Positions 8,981-18,005 of a stretch of DNA of 64,000 nucleotides are shown in pieces (position 1 is the stretch's first letter; each line of letters opens with the position of its first letter). The position numbers and the translations under genes were made by a program. The notes beneath the pieces are model-generated. The model was given only the letters and a program-made list of their open reading frames with translations, was not told where the DNA came from and made no database searches. Origin of the DNA: Schlegelella_A sp038318385 (GTDB taxonomy: Bacteria > Pseudomonadota > Gammaproteobacteria > Burkholderiales > Burkholderiaceae_C); NCBI GenBank assembly GCA_038318385.1, contig JBBQCD010000004.1:53048-117047 (forward strand), given 5' to 3'.

Positions 8981-9982
8981 ATGGACAACACCACCCCCTC
9001 CGCCAGCGTCGAAGCCTCCAACCTGATGGAGCGCATCCTCTATGAGGTCAAGCGCGTCGTTGTCGGCCAGGACCACTTCCTCGAGCGCGTGATGGTCGCC
9101 GTCCTCGCGCAGGGCCACCTGCTCGTCGAAGGCGTGCCGGGTCTGGCCAAGACGCTGACGGTCAAGACCCTGGCGCAGTCGCTGCGCGGCACCTTCAAGC
9201 GCATCCAGTTCACCCCCGATCTCGTTCCGGCCGACCTGGTCGGCACGCGCATCTTCAATCCGCGCACCGGCGAGTTCAGCACCTCGCTGGGACCGGTCTT
9301 CACGCACCTGCTGCTCGCCGACGAAATCAACCGGGCCCCGGCCAAGGTGCAGAGCGCGTTGCTCGAGGTCATGCAGGAACGTCAGGTGACGATCGCCGGC
9401 GAGACCCACAAGGTTCCCGAGCCGTTCCTGGTGATGGCCACGCAGAACCCGATCGAGACCGAGGGCACCTACCCGCTGCCCGAAGCCCAGGTCGACCGGT
9501 TCATGATGAAGGTCCTGGTCGACTACCCGACCGAGGAAGAGGAATTCGTGATCGCGCAGCGCGTCACCGGACCGCTCACGACGGTGTCGGCGGTTGCCAG
9601 CATGGGGCAGCTCGCCGAGTTGCAGCACGAGTGCCGCCAGGTCTACGTCGATCCGTCGCTGATCCAGTACGCCGTCAAGCTGGTCAGCGCGACGCGCCGG
9701 CCGGAGCGCTACGACCTCGCCGACCTGTCGAAGTACCTCACCTATGGCGCCAGCCCGCGCGCGACCATCGGGCTGATCGAGGGCGCGCGCGCGCTGGCCT
9801 TCATGCGCGGTCGCGGCTATGCCCTGCCGGAAGACATGACCGGCCTGGTCGGCGATGTCATGCGCCACCGTCTGGTGCTGTCGTACGAGGCGCTGGCCGA
9901 AGGCCTGAGCGCCGACGCCATCATCGAGCGGGTGCTGAAGAAGATCCCGGTGCCCGACAAGCCGCTCGCCACCCACGCCTGA
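8981..9982 (+). CDS. MoxR family AAA+ ATPase
   Basis: 333-residue AAA+ ATPase of the MoxR group, chaperone-like ATPases that act with von Willebrand factor A proteins in maturation or stress responses. Seen: Walker A GVPGLAKT at 51-58, Walker B LLLADEINRAP near 111, sensor 1 in MATQNPIETEGTYPLPEAQ, and the C-terminal lid. 33 bases after the protease gene and 14 bases before the DUF58 gene; this MoxR-DUF58-VWA order is the standard arrangement of the family. Confidence 0.95.
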   Translation: MDNTTPSASVEASNLMERILYEVKRVVVGQDHFLERVMVAVLAQGHLLVEGVPGLAKTLTVKTLAQSLRGTFKRIQFTPDLVPADLVGTRIFNPRTGEFSTSLGPVFTHLLLADEINRAPAKVQSALLEVMQERQVTIAGETHKVPEPFLVMATQNPIETEGTYPLPEAQVDRFMMKVLVDYPTEEEEFVIAQRVTGPLTTVSAVASMGQLAELQHECRQVYVDPSLIQYAVKLVSATRRPERYDLADLSKYLTYGASPRATIGLIEGARALAFMRGRGYALPEDMTGLVGDVMRHRLVLSYEALAEGLSADAIIERVLKKIPVPDKPLATHA

Positions 9983-9996
9983 AGCGGATTCCGGCC

Positions 9997-10989
9997 ATGC
10001 CCGCACCTGTCGTCCCCGCCGCGAATCCCGCTGGCCGCGAGCAAGGCTCCGAAGCGCTGCTCAAGCGCCTGGAGTGGACGGTCATCCGCCGGCTGGACGG
10101 CCTGCTGCAGGGCAACTACCGCACGCTCTGGCGCGGCGCCGGGCTCGACCTCGCCGACCTGCGCGAGTACCAGCACCACGACGACGTCCGCCACATCGAC
10201 TGGAACGTCACCGCGCGCCTGCAGCAGCCCTATGTGCGCCAGTTCACCGAGGACCGCGAGCTCAGTGCCTGGTTCCTCGTCGACCTCAGCGCCAGCGTCG
10301 ACTTCGGCTCGAGCCGGCTCACCAAGCGCCAGGTCGCGCGCGAGTTCGTGGGCGTCGTGGCACGGCTCCTGACCCGTCACGGCAACCGTGTCGGCGCCCT
10401 GCTCTACGGCACCGACGTCGATACCGTCATTCCCGCTCGGGGCGGGCGCCTCCATGTGCTGAACCTGCTGCAACGGATGGCGGCACGACCGGCGGAAAGC
10501 GCGCCGGGCTCGACCCAGCTCACCGACCTGCTGCGCGCCGGGCAGCGCCTCGTCAAGCGGCGCAGCAGCCTGTTCATCGTCTCGGACTTCATCAGCGCGC
10601 CGGGCTGGGAGTCGACGCTCGGCCAGCTCGCCGCGCGCCATGACGTGACCGCCGTGCGCCTCTACGATCCGCTGGAACTCGACCTGCCCGACATCGGTCT
10701 GGTGACGATGCGCGATGCCGAGACCGGGGAACAGATCGTCGTCGACACCCACGATGCGGCGTTCCGGCGGCGCTTCGCCGCCGCGGCAACGCGCCGCGAG
10801 GACGCCCTGCGCCAAGCTCTCGCCCAGGCCGGCGTCGACACGCTGGAACTCGCCACCGACGACGACCTGCAGGGCGCCATCCTGCGATTCGCCGAGCTGC
10901 GCAAGCAGCGCAGCCGGCTCGCCAACTGGAATGGCCGCGGCAAGGGCCTGCCGGAGCACATTTCCTCGACCCGGACTGCCTCCGCATGA
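9997..10989 (+). CDS. DUF58 domain protein of the MoxR unit
   Basis: 330-residue protein with a DUF58 core that is related to the von Willebrand A fold. Seen: the hallmark YQHHDDVRHIDWNVTAR region around residues 63-79, and LVDLSASVDFGS with a metal-site-like Asp-x-Ser pattern. No transmembrane helix is evident, so it is probably cytosolic, docked to its partners. The ATG at 9997 lies 14 bases after moxR. The frame is open upstream within moxR, but that part is out of the gene. Its stop overlaps the next start (ATGA), so DUF58 and VWA proteins are made together. Confidence 0.92.
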   Translation: MPAPVVPAANPAGREQGSEALLKRLEWTVIRRLDGLLQGNYRTLWRGAGLDLADLREYQHHDDVRHIDWNVTARLQQPYVRQFTEDRELSAWFLVDLSASVDFGSSRLTKRQVAREFVGVVARLLTRHGNRVGALLYGTDVDTVIPARGGRLHVLNLLQRMAARPAESAPGSTQLTDLLRAGQRLVKRRSSLFIVSDFISAPGWESTLGQLAARHDVTAVRLYDPLELDLPDIGLVTMRDAETGEQIVVDTHDAAFRRRFAAAATRREDALRQALAQAGVDTLELATDDDLQGAILRFAELRKQRSRLANWNGRGKGLPEHISSTRTASA

Positions 10990-12032
10990 CCGACGCTCCC
11001 GTGATGACCTTCATCTGGCCGGAGATGCTCTGGGGCCTGGCCCTGGTGCCGATCCTCGTGCTCCTCTACGCCTGGCTGCTGCGGCGGCGCAAGAAGACCT
11101 CGCTGCGCTACGCCTCGCTCAGCCTGGTCAAGGAGGCGCTCGGCGCGCGCAGCGCCTGGCGCCGCCATGTTCCCCCGGCATTGCTGCTGCTGGCCTTGAC
11201 GGCGCTGCTGCTGGCCGCGGCGCGCCCCGCGGCGGTGATCGCCCTGCCCTCGCAGTCGCAGACCATCATGCTGGCGATGGACGTGTCGGGCAGCATGCGC
11301 GCGACGGACGTGCAGCCGAACCGGCTGATCGCCTCCCAGGAAGCGGCCAAGGCTTTCGTCGCCGAGTTGCCGCGCAGCGTGCGCATCGGCGTGGTGGCTT
11401 TCGCCGGGACCGCCGCGGTGGTGCAGGCGCCCACGCTCAGCCGTGACGACGTCAACGCCTCCATCGACCGCTTCCAGCTGCAGCGCGCCACCGCGATCGG
11501 CAGCGGCATCGTCCTGTCGCTGGCCACGTTGTTCCCCGACGCCGGCATCGACCTGGCGCAGATCACCGGCCAGCGCAACATGCCGCCGGCCCCGGGCGAC
11601 AAGCCCAAGCCGCCGTTCACGCCGGTGGCGCCGGGATCCTTCACGTCGGCGGCCATCATCCTGCTGACCGACGGCCAGCGCACCACGGGCCCGGATCCGG
11701 TCGAGGCAGCGAAGATGGCGGCGGAACGCGGCGTACGGGTCTACACGGTCGGCATCGGCACCAAGGACGGCGAGACCATCGCCTTCGAGGGCTGGTCGAT
11801 GCGCGTGCGCCTCGACGAGGAGACGCTCAAGAGCATCGCCAACATCACCCGTGCCGACTATTTCTATGCCGGCACCGCGGCGGACCTGAAGAAGGTCTAT
11901 CAGGGCCTGAGCACCCGCCTGGTGGTGGAGAAGAAGGAGACCGAAATCAGCGCGCTCTTCGCGGCGCTCGGCGCGCTCCTCGTCGTCATCGCCGCCGGAC
12001 TCTCGGTGTGGTGGTTCGGACGGGTCGCCTGA
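10986..12032 (+). CDS. VWA domain membrane protein (BatA-like)
   Basis: 348-residue inner-membrane protein with a von Willebrand factor A domain, like BatA of the Bacteroides aerotolerance system. Seen: transmembrane helices at about 14-32 and 62-80, then the VWA domain with an intact MIDAS motif DVSGSMRA (Asp99, Ser101, Ser103), a TDGQRTTGPDP loop, and a C-terminal transmembrane helix at about 324-346. Overlaps the DUF58 stop by four bases. It lacks the tetratricopeptide region of BatB/BatE partners, none of which are present downstream. Confidence 0.93.
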   Translation: MTDAPVMTFIWPEMLWGLALVPILVLLYAWLLRRRKKTSLRYASLSLVKEALGARSAWRRHVPPALLLLALTALLLAAARPAAVIALPSQSQTIMLAMDVSGSMRATDVQPNRLIASQEAAKAFVAELPRSVRIGVVAFAGTAAVVQAPTLSRDDVNASIDRFQLQRATAIGSGIVLSLATLFPDAGIDLAQITGQRNMPPAPGDKPKPPFTPVAPGSFTSAAIILLTDGQRTTGPDPVEAAKMAAERGVRVYTVGIGTKDGETIAFEGWSMRVRLDEETLKSIANITRADYFYAGTAADLKKVYQGLSTRLVVEKKETEISALFAALGALLVVIAAGLSVWWFGRVA

Positions 12033-12134
12033 GGCGCTCCGGGATCGCTTCAAAAGCGTGCGTAGTTCACTGCGCCGCAACCCGATACACCCTGTAGCAC
12101 GCGCAGCGGCCCAGGTCGATTTACGCTCGGGGCC

Positions 12135-12473
12135 ATGGCGTCGCACCTGCTCTTCAAGTCACCCGACGGCGAGGTCGTCAAGGTGAAGCTCGGCTTCTCC
12201 TGGCAGGCCTTCTTCGTCGGCTCGTTCCGTGCCGTGCTCCGGCGCACCTGGCTGCTGGTGGCGCTCGGCGCGCTCGCCTACTTCATGGTGGCCTACATGG
12301 GCCGCTCCATCGGCGACAGCTCGCGCAGCGTCGCGCTGCTGCTCCTGCTCGCCGGCACGTATGTCGTCTACATGCTTTTCTGCGGCATCTACGGCAACCG
12401 CTGGCTGGTGTCGTCGCTGCTGCGTAGGGGCTTCAGGCAAGTAGCGGACGAGCGCCGTCCGGCGCGGTCCTGA
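12135..12473 (+). CDS. Small membrane protein, DUF2628-like
   Basis: 112 residues. The first part reads as a soluble strand pair (FKSPDGEVVKVKLGFSW) followed by two hydrophobic helices at about 37-54 and 65-85 and a basic tail. The GFSWQAFFVGSFRA entry into the first helix resembles DUF2628 proteins, which have no assigned biochemical role. About 100 bases after the VWA gene; convergent with the lipoprotein gene, leaving only nine bases between stops. The ATG at 12135 is clear; no strong ribosome binding site is seen. Confidence 0.65.
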   Translation: MASHLLFKSPDGEVVKVKLGFSWQAFFVGSFRAVLRRTWLLVALGALAYFMVAYMGRSIGDSSRSVALLLLLAGTYVVYMLFCGIYGNRWLVSSLLRRGFRQVADERRPARS

Positions 12474-12482
12474 GCCCGCCCT

Positions 12483-12974
12483 TCAATCCTTGACGTTGGG
12501 GCCGCCGCAGGCGAGATCGGTGCCCATCCCGGCCTCGGTGACCCGCCCCGCTGCATCGATCGACACCTGGAAGACGACACAGTCGCCGGGCCACCAGCGG
12601 TAGCTCCACAGCTGCAGCTTCTGCCAGCCGATGTAGGTCGATTCGGCCGGGCGTCCAAGGCGCATCCGCACGTCGGTTGCCGTCATGCCCGGGACGATCT
12701 CGGCGAAGCGGGCCTCGGTCAGGACCTGGTTCTTGTCCACCAGCCGACCGGCCGGATCGAAATCGAGCATCCAGGTCTGCCGGCCGAACGAGCCGCGTGC
12801 GAACTCGAGCCGGGTCCCTCCGCCGGGTAGGACGTATTCACCGGTGGGACCGCCGAGGGAGGCGCGTGCGCTGGCGATCGGCGCGCCGATCGGCAGGCTC
12901 GCGGGCGCCAGGGTGGCGCACCCACCGAGGACCAGGGCCAGAAGGGCGCCGCAGAGGCGTATCGGAATTTGCAT
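12483..12974 (-). CDS. Small outer-envelope lipoprotein, BamE/OmlA-like repeats
   Basis: 163 residues from the ATG at 12974. Seen: a lipoprotein signal peptide ending in a lipobox LVLGGC, then two short copies of a SmpA/OmlA-type pattern, IGAPIASARASLGGPTGEY and VPGMTATDVRMRLGRPAES, each a turn-plus-helix with Gly-x-Pro at the end. These resemble the BamE fold used in outer-membrane assembly, though it is not BamE itself. Probably anchored to a membrane facing the periplasm. Its upstream region of 265 bases is shared with the divergent SDR gene. Confidence 0.75.
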   Translation of the reverse strand: MQIPIRLCGALLALVLGGCATLAPASLPIGAPIASARASLGGPTGEYVLPGGGTRLEFARGSFGRQTWMLDFDPAGRLVDKNQVLTEARFAEIVPGMTATDVRMRLGRPAESTYIGWQKLQLWSYRWWPGDCVVFQVSIDAAGRVTEAGMGTDLACGGPNVKD

Positions 12975-13239
12975 GAGAGGTCTTTCGCGGCTACCGGCTT
13001 CGGCCTGGAATTGTGGATGGGATGGGGCGTCGGAAGCGGCGTCGGGTCTTCCTGGCCGCAGGCCCCGGCGAACGGAGGCAGCACCCCGTCTCCCGTGGCC
13101 GCTTCGTAGAATCGGACGCAGGCTGGAACGTCCCCGCGTCGAGCTCGTGGCTTGTGCCGGTTGTCTCCGCGTGCGTGCTGGCCTTGCTTCCAGCCCTGTC
13201 GCCTGTCTTTCCTCCTGCTCCGGCTTCCTCTCCCGCTGC

Positions 13240-14028
13240 ATGCCAACCGCCACCGTTGACTTCCACCTCGAAGGGCGCGTCGCCGTCGTCACCGGCGCTG
13301 CCCAGGGCATCGGTGCGGCCTGTGCGCAGCGGCTCGCCGCAGACGGGGCCGCAGTCGCGCTCTGGGACATCGACGACGCCGCCGGCGAGGCCCTCGCCGC
13401 GCGTCTTGCCGCCGCGGGAACCCGCGCCCTGTACCGCCACTGCGACGTCAGCCGGCGCGACCTGGTCGAAGCGGCGCTGGCGGCGACGACCGCCGCCTTC
13501 GGCCCGGTCGACGCGCTCGTCAACAATGCCGGCATCTTCCGCGCTGCCGACTTCCTCGACATCACCGAGGACGACTGGGACGCCGTCCTCGACGTCAACC
13601 TGAAGGGCGCCTTCCTCGTCGGCCAGGCCGTCGGCCGGCAGATGCCCAAGGGCGGCGCCATCGTCAACATGAGCTCGGTGAACGGGGTGCTGGCGATCCC
13701 CAGCATCGCCAGCTACAACGCCAGCAAGGGCGGCGTCGACCAGCTGACACGGGTGATGGCGCTGGCATTGGCCAGCCGCGGCGTCCGCGTCAACGCCGTC
13801 GCCCCGGGGACGATCGCCACCGAGCTGGCGAAGAACGCCGTCCTCGGCAGCGAGGACGCGCGTCGTCGCATCCTCGGGCGCACTCCGCTGCAACGCCTCG
13901 GCGAGCCGGGCGAGATCGCCGACGTCTGCGCCTTCCTGCTCAGCAGCGCCGCGTCGTACATGACCGGGTCGATCGTCTACGTCGACGGCGGGCGACTCGC
14001 ACTCAACTACACCGTCGTGGCGTCCTGA
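13240..14028 (+). CDS. SDR family NAD(P)-dependent oxidoreductase
   Basis: 262-residue short-chain dehydrogenase of the classical type. Seen: nucleotide-binding TGAAQGIG at about 17-24, an Asp in LWDIDD after strand 2 that favours NAD over NADP, NNAG, the catalytic Ser in VNMSSVNG, and YNASKGG with catalytic Tyr and Lys. The C-terminal MTGSIVYVDGG is typical. Substrate not determinable. The gene is followed at 10 bases by a GFA-family gene. The ATG at 13240 is the one nearest the first strand; a longer open frame upstream overlaps the divergent lipoprotein promoter and is rejected. Confidence 0.9.
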   Translation: MPTATVDFHLEGRVAVVTGAAQGIGAACAQRLAADGAAVALWDIDDAAGEALAARLAAAGTRALYRHCDVSRRDLVEAALAATTAAFGPVDALVNNAGIFRAADFLDITEDDWDAVLDVNLKGAFLVGQAVGRQMPKGGAIVNMSSVNGVLAIPSIASYNASKGGVDQLTRVMALALASRGVRVNAVAPGTIATELAKNAVLGSEDARRRILGRTPLQRLGEPGEIADVCAFLLSSAASYMTGSIVYVDGGRLALNYTVVAS

Positions 14029-14038
14029 GGAGCTTGCC

Positions 14039-14521
14039 ATGAGCACTGCATCCGCACTCCTGACCGGAGGCTGCCTGTGCGGCGACGCGCGCTACGAATC
14101 CCGGCCCGACAAGGCGGAGGGCTACTACTGCCACTGCCGGATGTGCCAGCTCGCATTCGGCAGCACCCGCGCCGCCTTCTTCAACCTGCGCAAGGACCAG
14201 GTCGTCTGGACCGCCACGGCGCCGACCCGTTTCGCCTCGTCCAAGATCGCCCTGCGCGGCTTCTGCGGGCGCTGCGGCACACCGCTCAGCTTCGAGTACC
14301 TTGCCTCCGAACGCATGGACCTCTCGGTCGGGAGTCTGGACCATCCCGAGGCGCTGCACCCCGTGGCCCACTTCGCGGTCGAATCGAGGATCGCGGTATG
14401 GCACGCGCCGGACGGCCTCGCCGAGGAGCGGCTCGACCAGAACGAGCGCATCGTCGAGCGCTGGCGTGACGCCTACGGCGCCGAGGTCGAACCGGGGATC
14501 GACGCCGTCCGCGGCGACTGA
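14039..14521 (+). CDS. GFA (glutathione-dependent formaldehyde-activating)/CENP-V family protein
   Basis: 160-residue zinc-binding protein of the GFA superfamily. Seen: the metal-site motifs GGCLCG near residue 11, CHCRMCQ near 32, and FCGRCGTPL near 79, which supply the cysteine ligands of the two zinc sites. The best known member is glutathione-dependent formaldehyde-activating enzyme Gfa, but most homologues are uncharacterised. A good ribosome binding site (GAGGAG) precedes the ATG. Probably co-transcribed with the SDR gene upstream. Convergent with the MFS gene. Confidence 0.88.
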   Translation: MSTASALLTGGCLCGDARYESRPDKAEGYYCHCRMCQLAFGSTRAAFFNLRKDQVVWTATAPTRFASSKIALRGFCGRCGTPLSFEYLASERMDLSVGSLDHPEALHPVAHFAVESRIAVWHAPDGLAEERLDQNERIVERWRDAYGAEVEPGIDAVRGD

Positions 14522-14531
14522 ATCGTCGGCG

Positions 14532-15770
14532 TCAGGCGGTGACGCCCACCGGCCGCGGTGCGGGGCGCGCTTCGCGGATCGGCAGGTGGACGAGAGCCGC
14601 ACCGACCGCCAGGACGATGTCGACGTACCACATCCAGTCATAACTGCCGGTCCACTCGAAGGCCTTGCCGCCGAAATAGGCCCCGAAGAAGCCACCCGCC
14701 TGGTGGGCCAGCATGACCACGCCGAACAGCGTCGCCATGTGCGCCGGGCCGAAGAACTTGGCCACCAGCCCGGCGGTCGGCGGCACCGTGGCGAGGTAGG
14801 TCAGGCCGATCGCCGCGGCGAAGACCAGCACCGTCGTCTCGGTCTTCGGCGCCAGCAGGAACGCGAGCACGACGATGCCGCGCGCTGCATAGACCAGCGA
14901 CAGCAGCGACTTGTAGCGCCAGCGCCCCATCGCCCAGCCCATCGAGAAACTGCCGACGATGTTGAACAGGCCGACGATGCCGAGCGCCCAGGCCCCCACG
15001 GCCGGGGGCAGCTGGCAGGCGGCGACGACGCCCGGCAGATGGGTGGCGATGAAGGCGACGTGGAAGCCGCAGACGAAGAAGCCGGCGCACAGCAATCGAT
15101 AGCTCGGATCGCGCACGGCACGCGTCACCGCCTCGCGCGTCGTCTCCGGCTTGGCAACGGTCGCGACCGGGACAGGACGTCCGCGCAGGAGCCAGGCCGC
15201 CGGCAAGGCGAGCAGCGCCAGCAGACCCAGGCTCTGGAGTCCGGCGACCCAGCCGGCCGCCGCGGTGACGCCCTGGGCGATCGGCGCGAACACGAACTGG
15301 CCGAAGGAGCCGCCGGCGTTGACGATGCCGGTGGCGATGCCACGCCTTTCGGGCGGCACCATGCGTGTCGTCGCCGCCATCAGCACCGACGGCCCGGCAA
15401 GGCCGGCGCCGCCCGCGGCCAGCACGCCGATCGCCAGGATCAGGCCGGCCGTGGTCGTCATGAACGGCACCAGAGCCGTGCCGAGCGCGACCAGGATGAT
15501 GCCGACCGCGAGGACGCGGCCGGGGCCGACGCGGTCGGCGACCATTCCGGCGAAGGGCTGCGTCAGCCCCCACCAGAGCTGGCCGAGGGCGAACGCGAGG
15601 CTGATACTGGCCAGGCCTAGGCCGGTGGACGTGTTCAGGGTATTGAGGAACAGACCCATCGACTGACGGGCCCCCATCGTCACCGCGAAGATGCCGCCTG
15701 CGGCCAGCAGCACGACCCAGAACGCATACGGGCGCCGCGGCGCGGCAACGCCGCCCGGAAACTCAGCCAT
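14532..15770 (-). CDS. MFS transporter
   Basis: 412-residue, twelve-helix major facilitator, related by sequence feel to the oxalate/formate and CynX-type exchangers. Seen: MGARQSMGLFLNTL in helix 1, the loop 2-3 region GMVADRVGPGRV with the family Asp-Arg pattern, and symmetric halves divided near residue 200. Its ATG overlaps the last eight bases of the MarR gene upstream, so the transporter is under the same promoter and probably under MarR control. Substrate unknown; an aromatic or short-chain acid is a guess. Confidence 0.9.
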   Translation of the reverse strand: MAEFPGGVAAPRRPYAFWVVLLAAGGIFAVTMGARQSMGLFLNTLNTSTGLGLASISLAFALGQLWWGLTQPFAGMVADRVGPGRVLAVGIILVALGTALVPFMTTTAGLILAIGVLAAGGAGLAGPSVLMAATTRMVPPERRGIATGIVNAGGSFGQFVFAPIAQGVTAAAGWVAGLQSLGLLALLALPAAWLLRGRPVPVATVAKPETTREAVTRAVRDPSYRLLCAGFFVCGFHVAFIATHLPGVVAACQLPPAVGAWALGIVGLFNIVGSFSMGWAMGRWRYKSLLSLVYAARGIVVLAFLLAPKTETTVLVFAAAIGLTYLATVPPTAGLVAKFFGPAHMATLFGVVMLAHQAGGFFGAYFGGKAFEWTGSYDWMWYVDIVLAVGAALVHLPIREARPAPRPVGVTA

Positions 15771-16293
15771 CGATTTCTCCCGGAACGGATTCCATCAGCG
15801 CGAGGCACTCCTCGAGTACGTCGTGCAGGTGCGCGACGCGCTCGATGCCCAGGCGTTCGTTGATCTCGAGCTGCGCCTTTTTCCAGTGGCGGCCGGCCTC
15901 GGCTCGTTTCGCGCGCCCCGCCGCGGTTGCCCCGACGACACGGCTGCGACCATCGAGCCCAGGGCCGAGGACGGCCCATCCCCGGGCCAGCAGCGGCTTC
16001 AGGTTGCGCGTCAGCGTGGAGGCATCCATCGACATTGCCGCCGCGAGTTCCCCCGGGCGCAGCGGTCCGAGCCGCTCGATGTGCGAGAGCAGCGAGTATT
16101 GCGTGGTCTTCAGCCCGCTGGCGGCGATGATGTGGTCGAAGTGCTGGCTGACCCGCCGCGTCAGCTGACGCAGCCGAAAATTGGTGCAGCCGCGGGGACC
16201 GCCAGAGGCCGCCGACCGGCCTGCCGCCGGCGAGTCCGACGCCGCCGGCGGTCGACCGGGGATCGTGTCTCTTGCAGGCCGCGACGCTGTCAT
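15763..16293 (-). CDS. MarR family transcriptional regulator
   Basis: 176 residues from the ATG at 16293. Seen: a Pro/Ala-rich disordered N-terminus of about 35 residues, then the winged-helix core with LKTTQYSLLSHIERLGPLRP, recognition helix MSMDASTLTRNLKPLLARG, wing DGRSRVVGATAAGR, and the C-terminal dimerisation helix. The longer frame upstream runs through the operator region and is unlikely to be translated. Divergent from the thioesterase gene with two palindromic sites between them, the classical layout of an autoregulated MarR repressor that also controls its neighbours on both sides. Confidence 0.92.
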   Translation of the reverse strand: MTASRPARDTIPGRPPAASDSPAAGRSAASGGPRGCTNFRLRQLTRRVSQHFDHIIAASGLKTTQYSLLSHIERLGPLRPGELAAAMSMDASTLTRNLKPLLARGWAVLGPGLDGRSRVVGATAAGRAKRAEAGRHWKKAQLEINERLGIERVAHLHDVLEECLALMESVPGEIDG

Positions 16294-16299
16294 GCGAAG

Positions 16300-16313
16300 A
16301 TTGTAGCTACAAT
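16300..16313. promoter_or_regulatory. Candidate MarR operator 1 (perfect palindrome)
   Basis: ATTGTAGCTACAAT is a perfect 14-base palindrome located seven bases from the MarR start. MarR-family operators are often of the TTG-N6-CAA type, and the AT-rich sequence stands out in this GC-rich region. Confidence 0.7.
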
Positions 16314-16315
16314 TA

Positions 16316-16327
16316 TTGTATCTGCAA
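16316..16327. promoter_or_regulatory. Candidate MarR operator 2 (imperfect copy)
   Basis: TTGTATCTGCAA matches the core of operator 1 (TTGTAGCTACAA) at ten of twelve bases and lies two bases after it, just before the thioesterase start. Confidence 0.55.
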
Positions 16328-16333
16328 CCAAAT

Positions 16334-16887
16334 ATGCAAGCCATGAATCCCACCTCCACGCCGGCCGGGACGCCGGAGCTCCTCGAAGCCTGGCGCGCCG
16401 ACGAGGCATTGCTCCGGGCACGGACGACGACGGTGGGCATCGCCCGCCCCGAGCAGCTCTCGGGCAAGACAGGGCTCGAGGTCTTCGAGGCCATGCTCGC
16501 CGGCGACGTGCCCCAGCCGCCGATGGCGGGCACACTCGATTTCATGCTGGTGGCCGTCAGCCACGGCAAGGCGGTGTTCCAGGGCCGGCCGCTGCCGCAC
16601 CACTACAACCCGCTCGGCTCGGTCCACGGCGGCTGGTTCGCGACGCTGCTCGATTCGGCGCTCGGCTGCGCGGTGCACACCACGTTGCCGGCGGGCAAGA
16701 GCTACACGACGGCAGAGCTGAAGATCAACATCGTGCGCCCGCTGACCGACCGGGTGCCGCTGGTTCGCGCCGTCGGCACCGTGATCCACCGGGGCGGCCG
16801 CATGGCGACGGCCGACGGGCGCCTCACCGGTCCAGACGGCAAGCTGTACGCTCACGCCTCCACCACCTGCTTCATCTTCGACACACC

Positions 16888-16891
<4 letters not shown>
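16334..16891 (+). CDS. PaaI family hotdog-fold thioesterase
   Basis: 185-residue hotdog-fold acyl-CoA thioesterase of the PaaI group. Seen: the HYNPLGSVHGGWFATLLDSA segment containing the catalytic Asp/Glu-class helix with the HGG motif, and TAELKINIVRPLTD in the strand pair that follows. Starts are possible at 16334 or 16343; neither has a clear ribosome binding site, and a leaderless or short-leader transcript from the divergent promoter would fit. The stop overlaps the gloA start (ATGA). The likely duty is release of CoA from aromatic or other acyl-CoAs that the MarR-linked pathway generates; that is inference. Confidence 0.85.
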
Positions 16892-17277
<386 letters not shown>

Positions 17278-17338
17278 GACGCAGCCGCGAGACCGGTTCG
17301 CTCGCCATCGCGATGATCAGCCGCTGCGCAGCACGGCC

Positions 17339-17998
17339 TCAGGCGATGCGCAGCGCGGTCGCCTCCCGGGCCAGCCGTGTGATCCGCGCCCAGTCGCGCG
17401 CCGCGACGGCGTCCCCCGGTGTGAGCCACGAGCCGCCGACAACGCGGACGTTCGGCAGCGCCAGGTAGCCCGGCGCCGAGCCGGCATCGATGCCGCCGGT
17501 CGGGCAGAACACGACATCGCCGAAAGGCCCGGCCCAGGCCTTGAGCATCGACACACCGCCGGCCGCCGCAGCCGGGAAGAACTTCAGCAGGCGATGGCCA
17601 TCGTCGCTCGCCCGCATGACCTCGCTGGCGGTCGCCACCCCCGGCAGCAGCGCCATGCCCCGCTCGGCACAGGCGCTGCCGAGAGTCCAGCTGTAGCCCG
17701 GGCTGACCACAAAACGGCAGCCCGCATCGAGTGCCGCCTGCACGTCGGCGGGATTGCGAACCGTACCGGCTCCCACCGTCGCCTGCGGAACGGCCCGGGC
17801 GATCGCCTCGATCGCCCGCAACGCAACCGGCGTTCGCAGGGTGATCTCGAGGACCTGCACGCCGCCTTCGAGCAGGGCCAGCGCCAGCGGCACTGCCGCC
17901 TCCAGGTCCGACAAGACGATGACCGGGATCACCGGCCCGCGCTCGGCGAGCGCGAGCACGTCCACCGCAGCGCCACCTGGTGCGTTCTGGAACATCAT
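17339..17998 (-). CDS. eda: KDPG/KHG aldolase
   Basis: Cleaves 2-keto-3-deoxy-6-phosphogluconate to pyruvate and glyceraldehyde 3-phosphate in the Entner-Doudoroff pathway; the family also handles 4-hydroxy-2-oxoglutarate. 219 residues. Seen: catalytic base Glu51 in LEITLRT, the Schiff-base Lys139 in HRLLKFFPA, phosphate-site segments CPTGGID and VVGGSWLT. Starts at the tandem ATG ATG at 17998. No edd or other Entner-Doudoroff gene is close. It follows the OmpA-like gene by seven bases on the same strand. Confidence 0.93.
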   Translation of the reverse strand: MMFQNAPGGAAVDVLALAERGPVIPVIVLSDLEAAVPLALALLEGGVQVLEITLRTPVALRAIEAIARAVPQATVGAGTVRNPADVQAALDAGCRFVVSPGYSWTLGSACAERGMALLPGVATASEVMRASDDGHRLLKFFPAAAAGGVSMLKAWAGPFGDVVFCPTGGIDAGSAPGYLALPNVRVVGGSWLTPGDAVAARDWARITRLAREATALRIA

Positions 17999-18005
17999 GG
18001 CCGCC

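Noticed and set aside
6548..10006. A 1,152-codon minus-strand frame
   Set aside because: Only the last 168 codons are real (deoxyinosine glycosylase). The remainder is the reverse of the protease and MoxR genes or out of frame with TatD.
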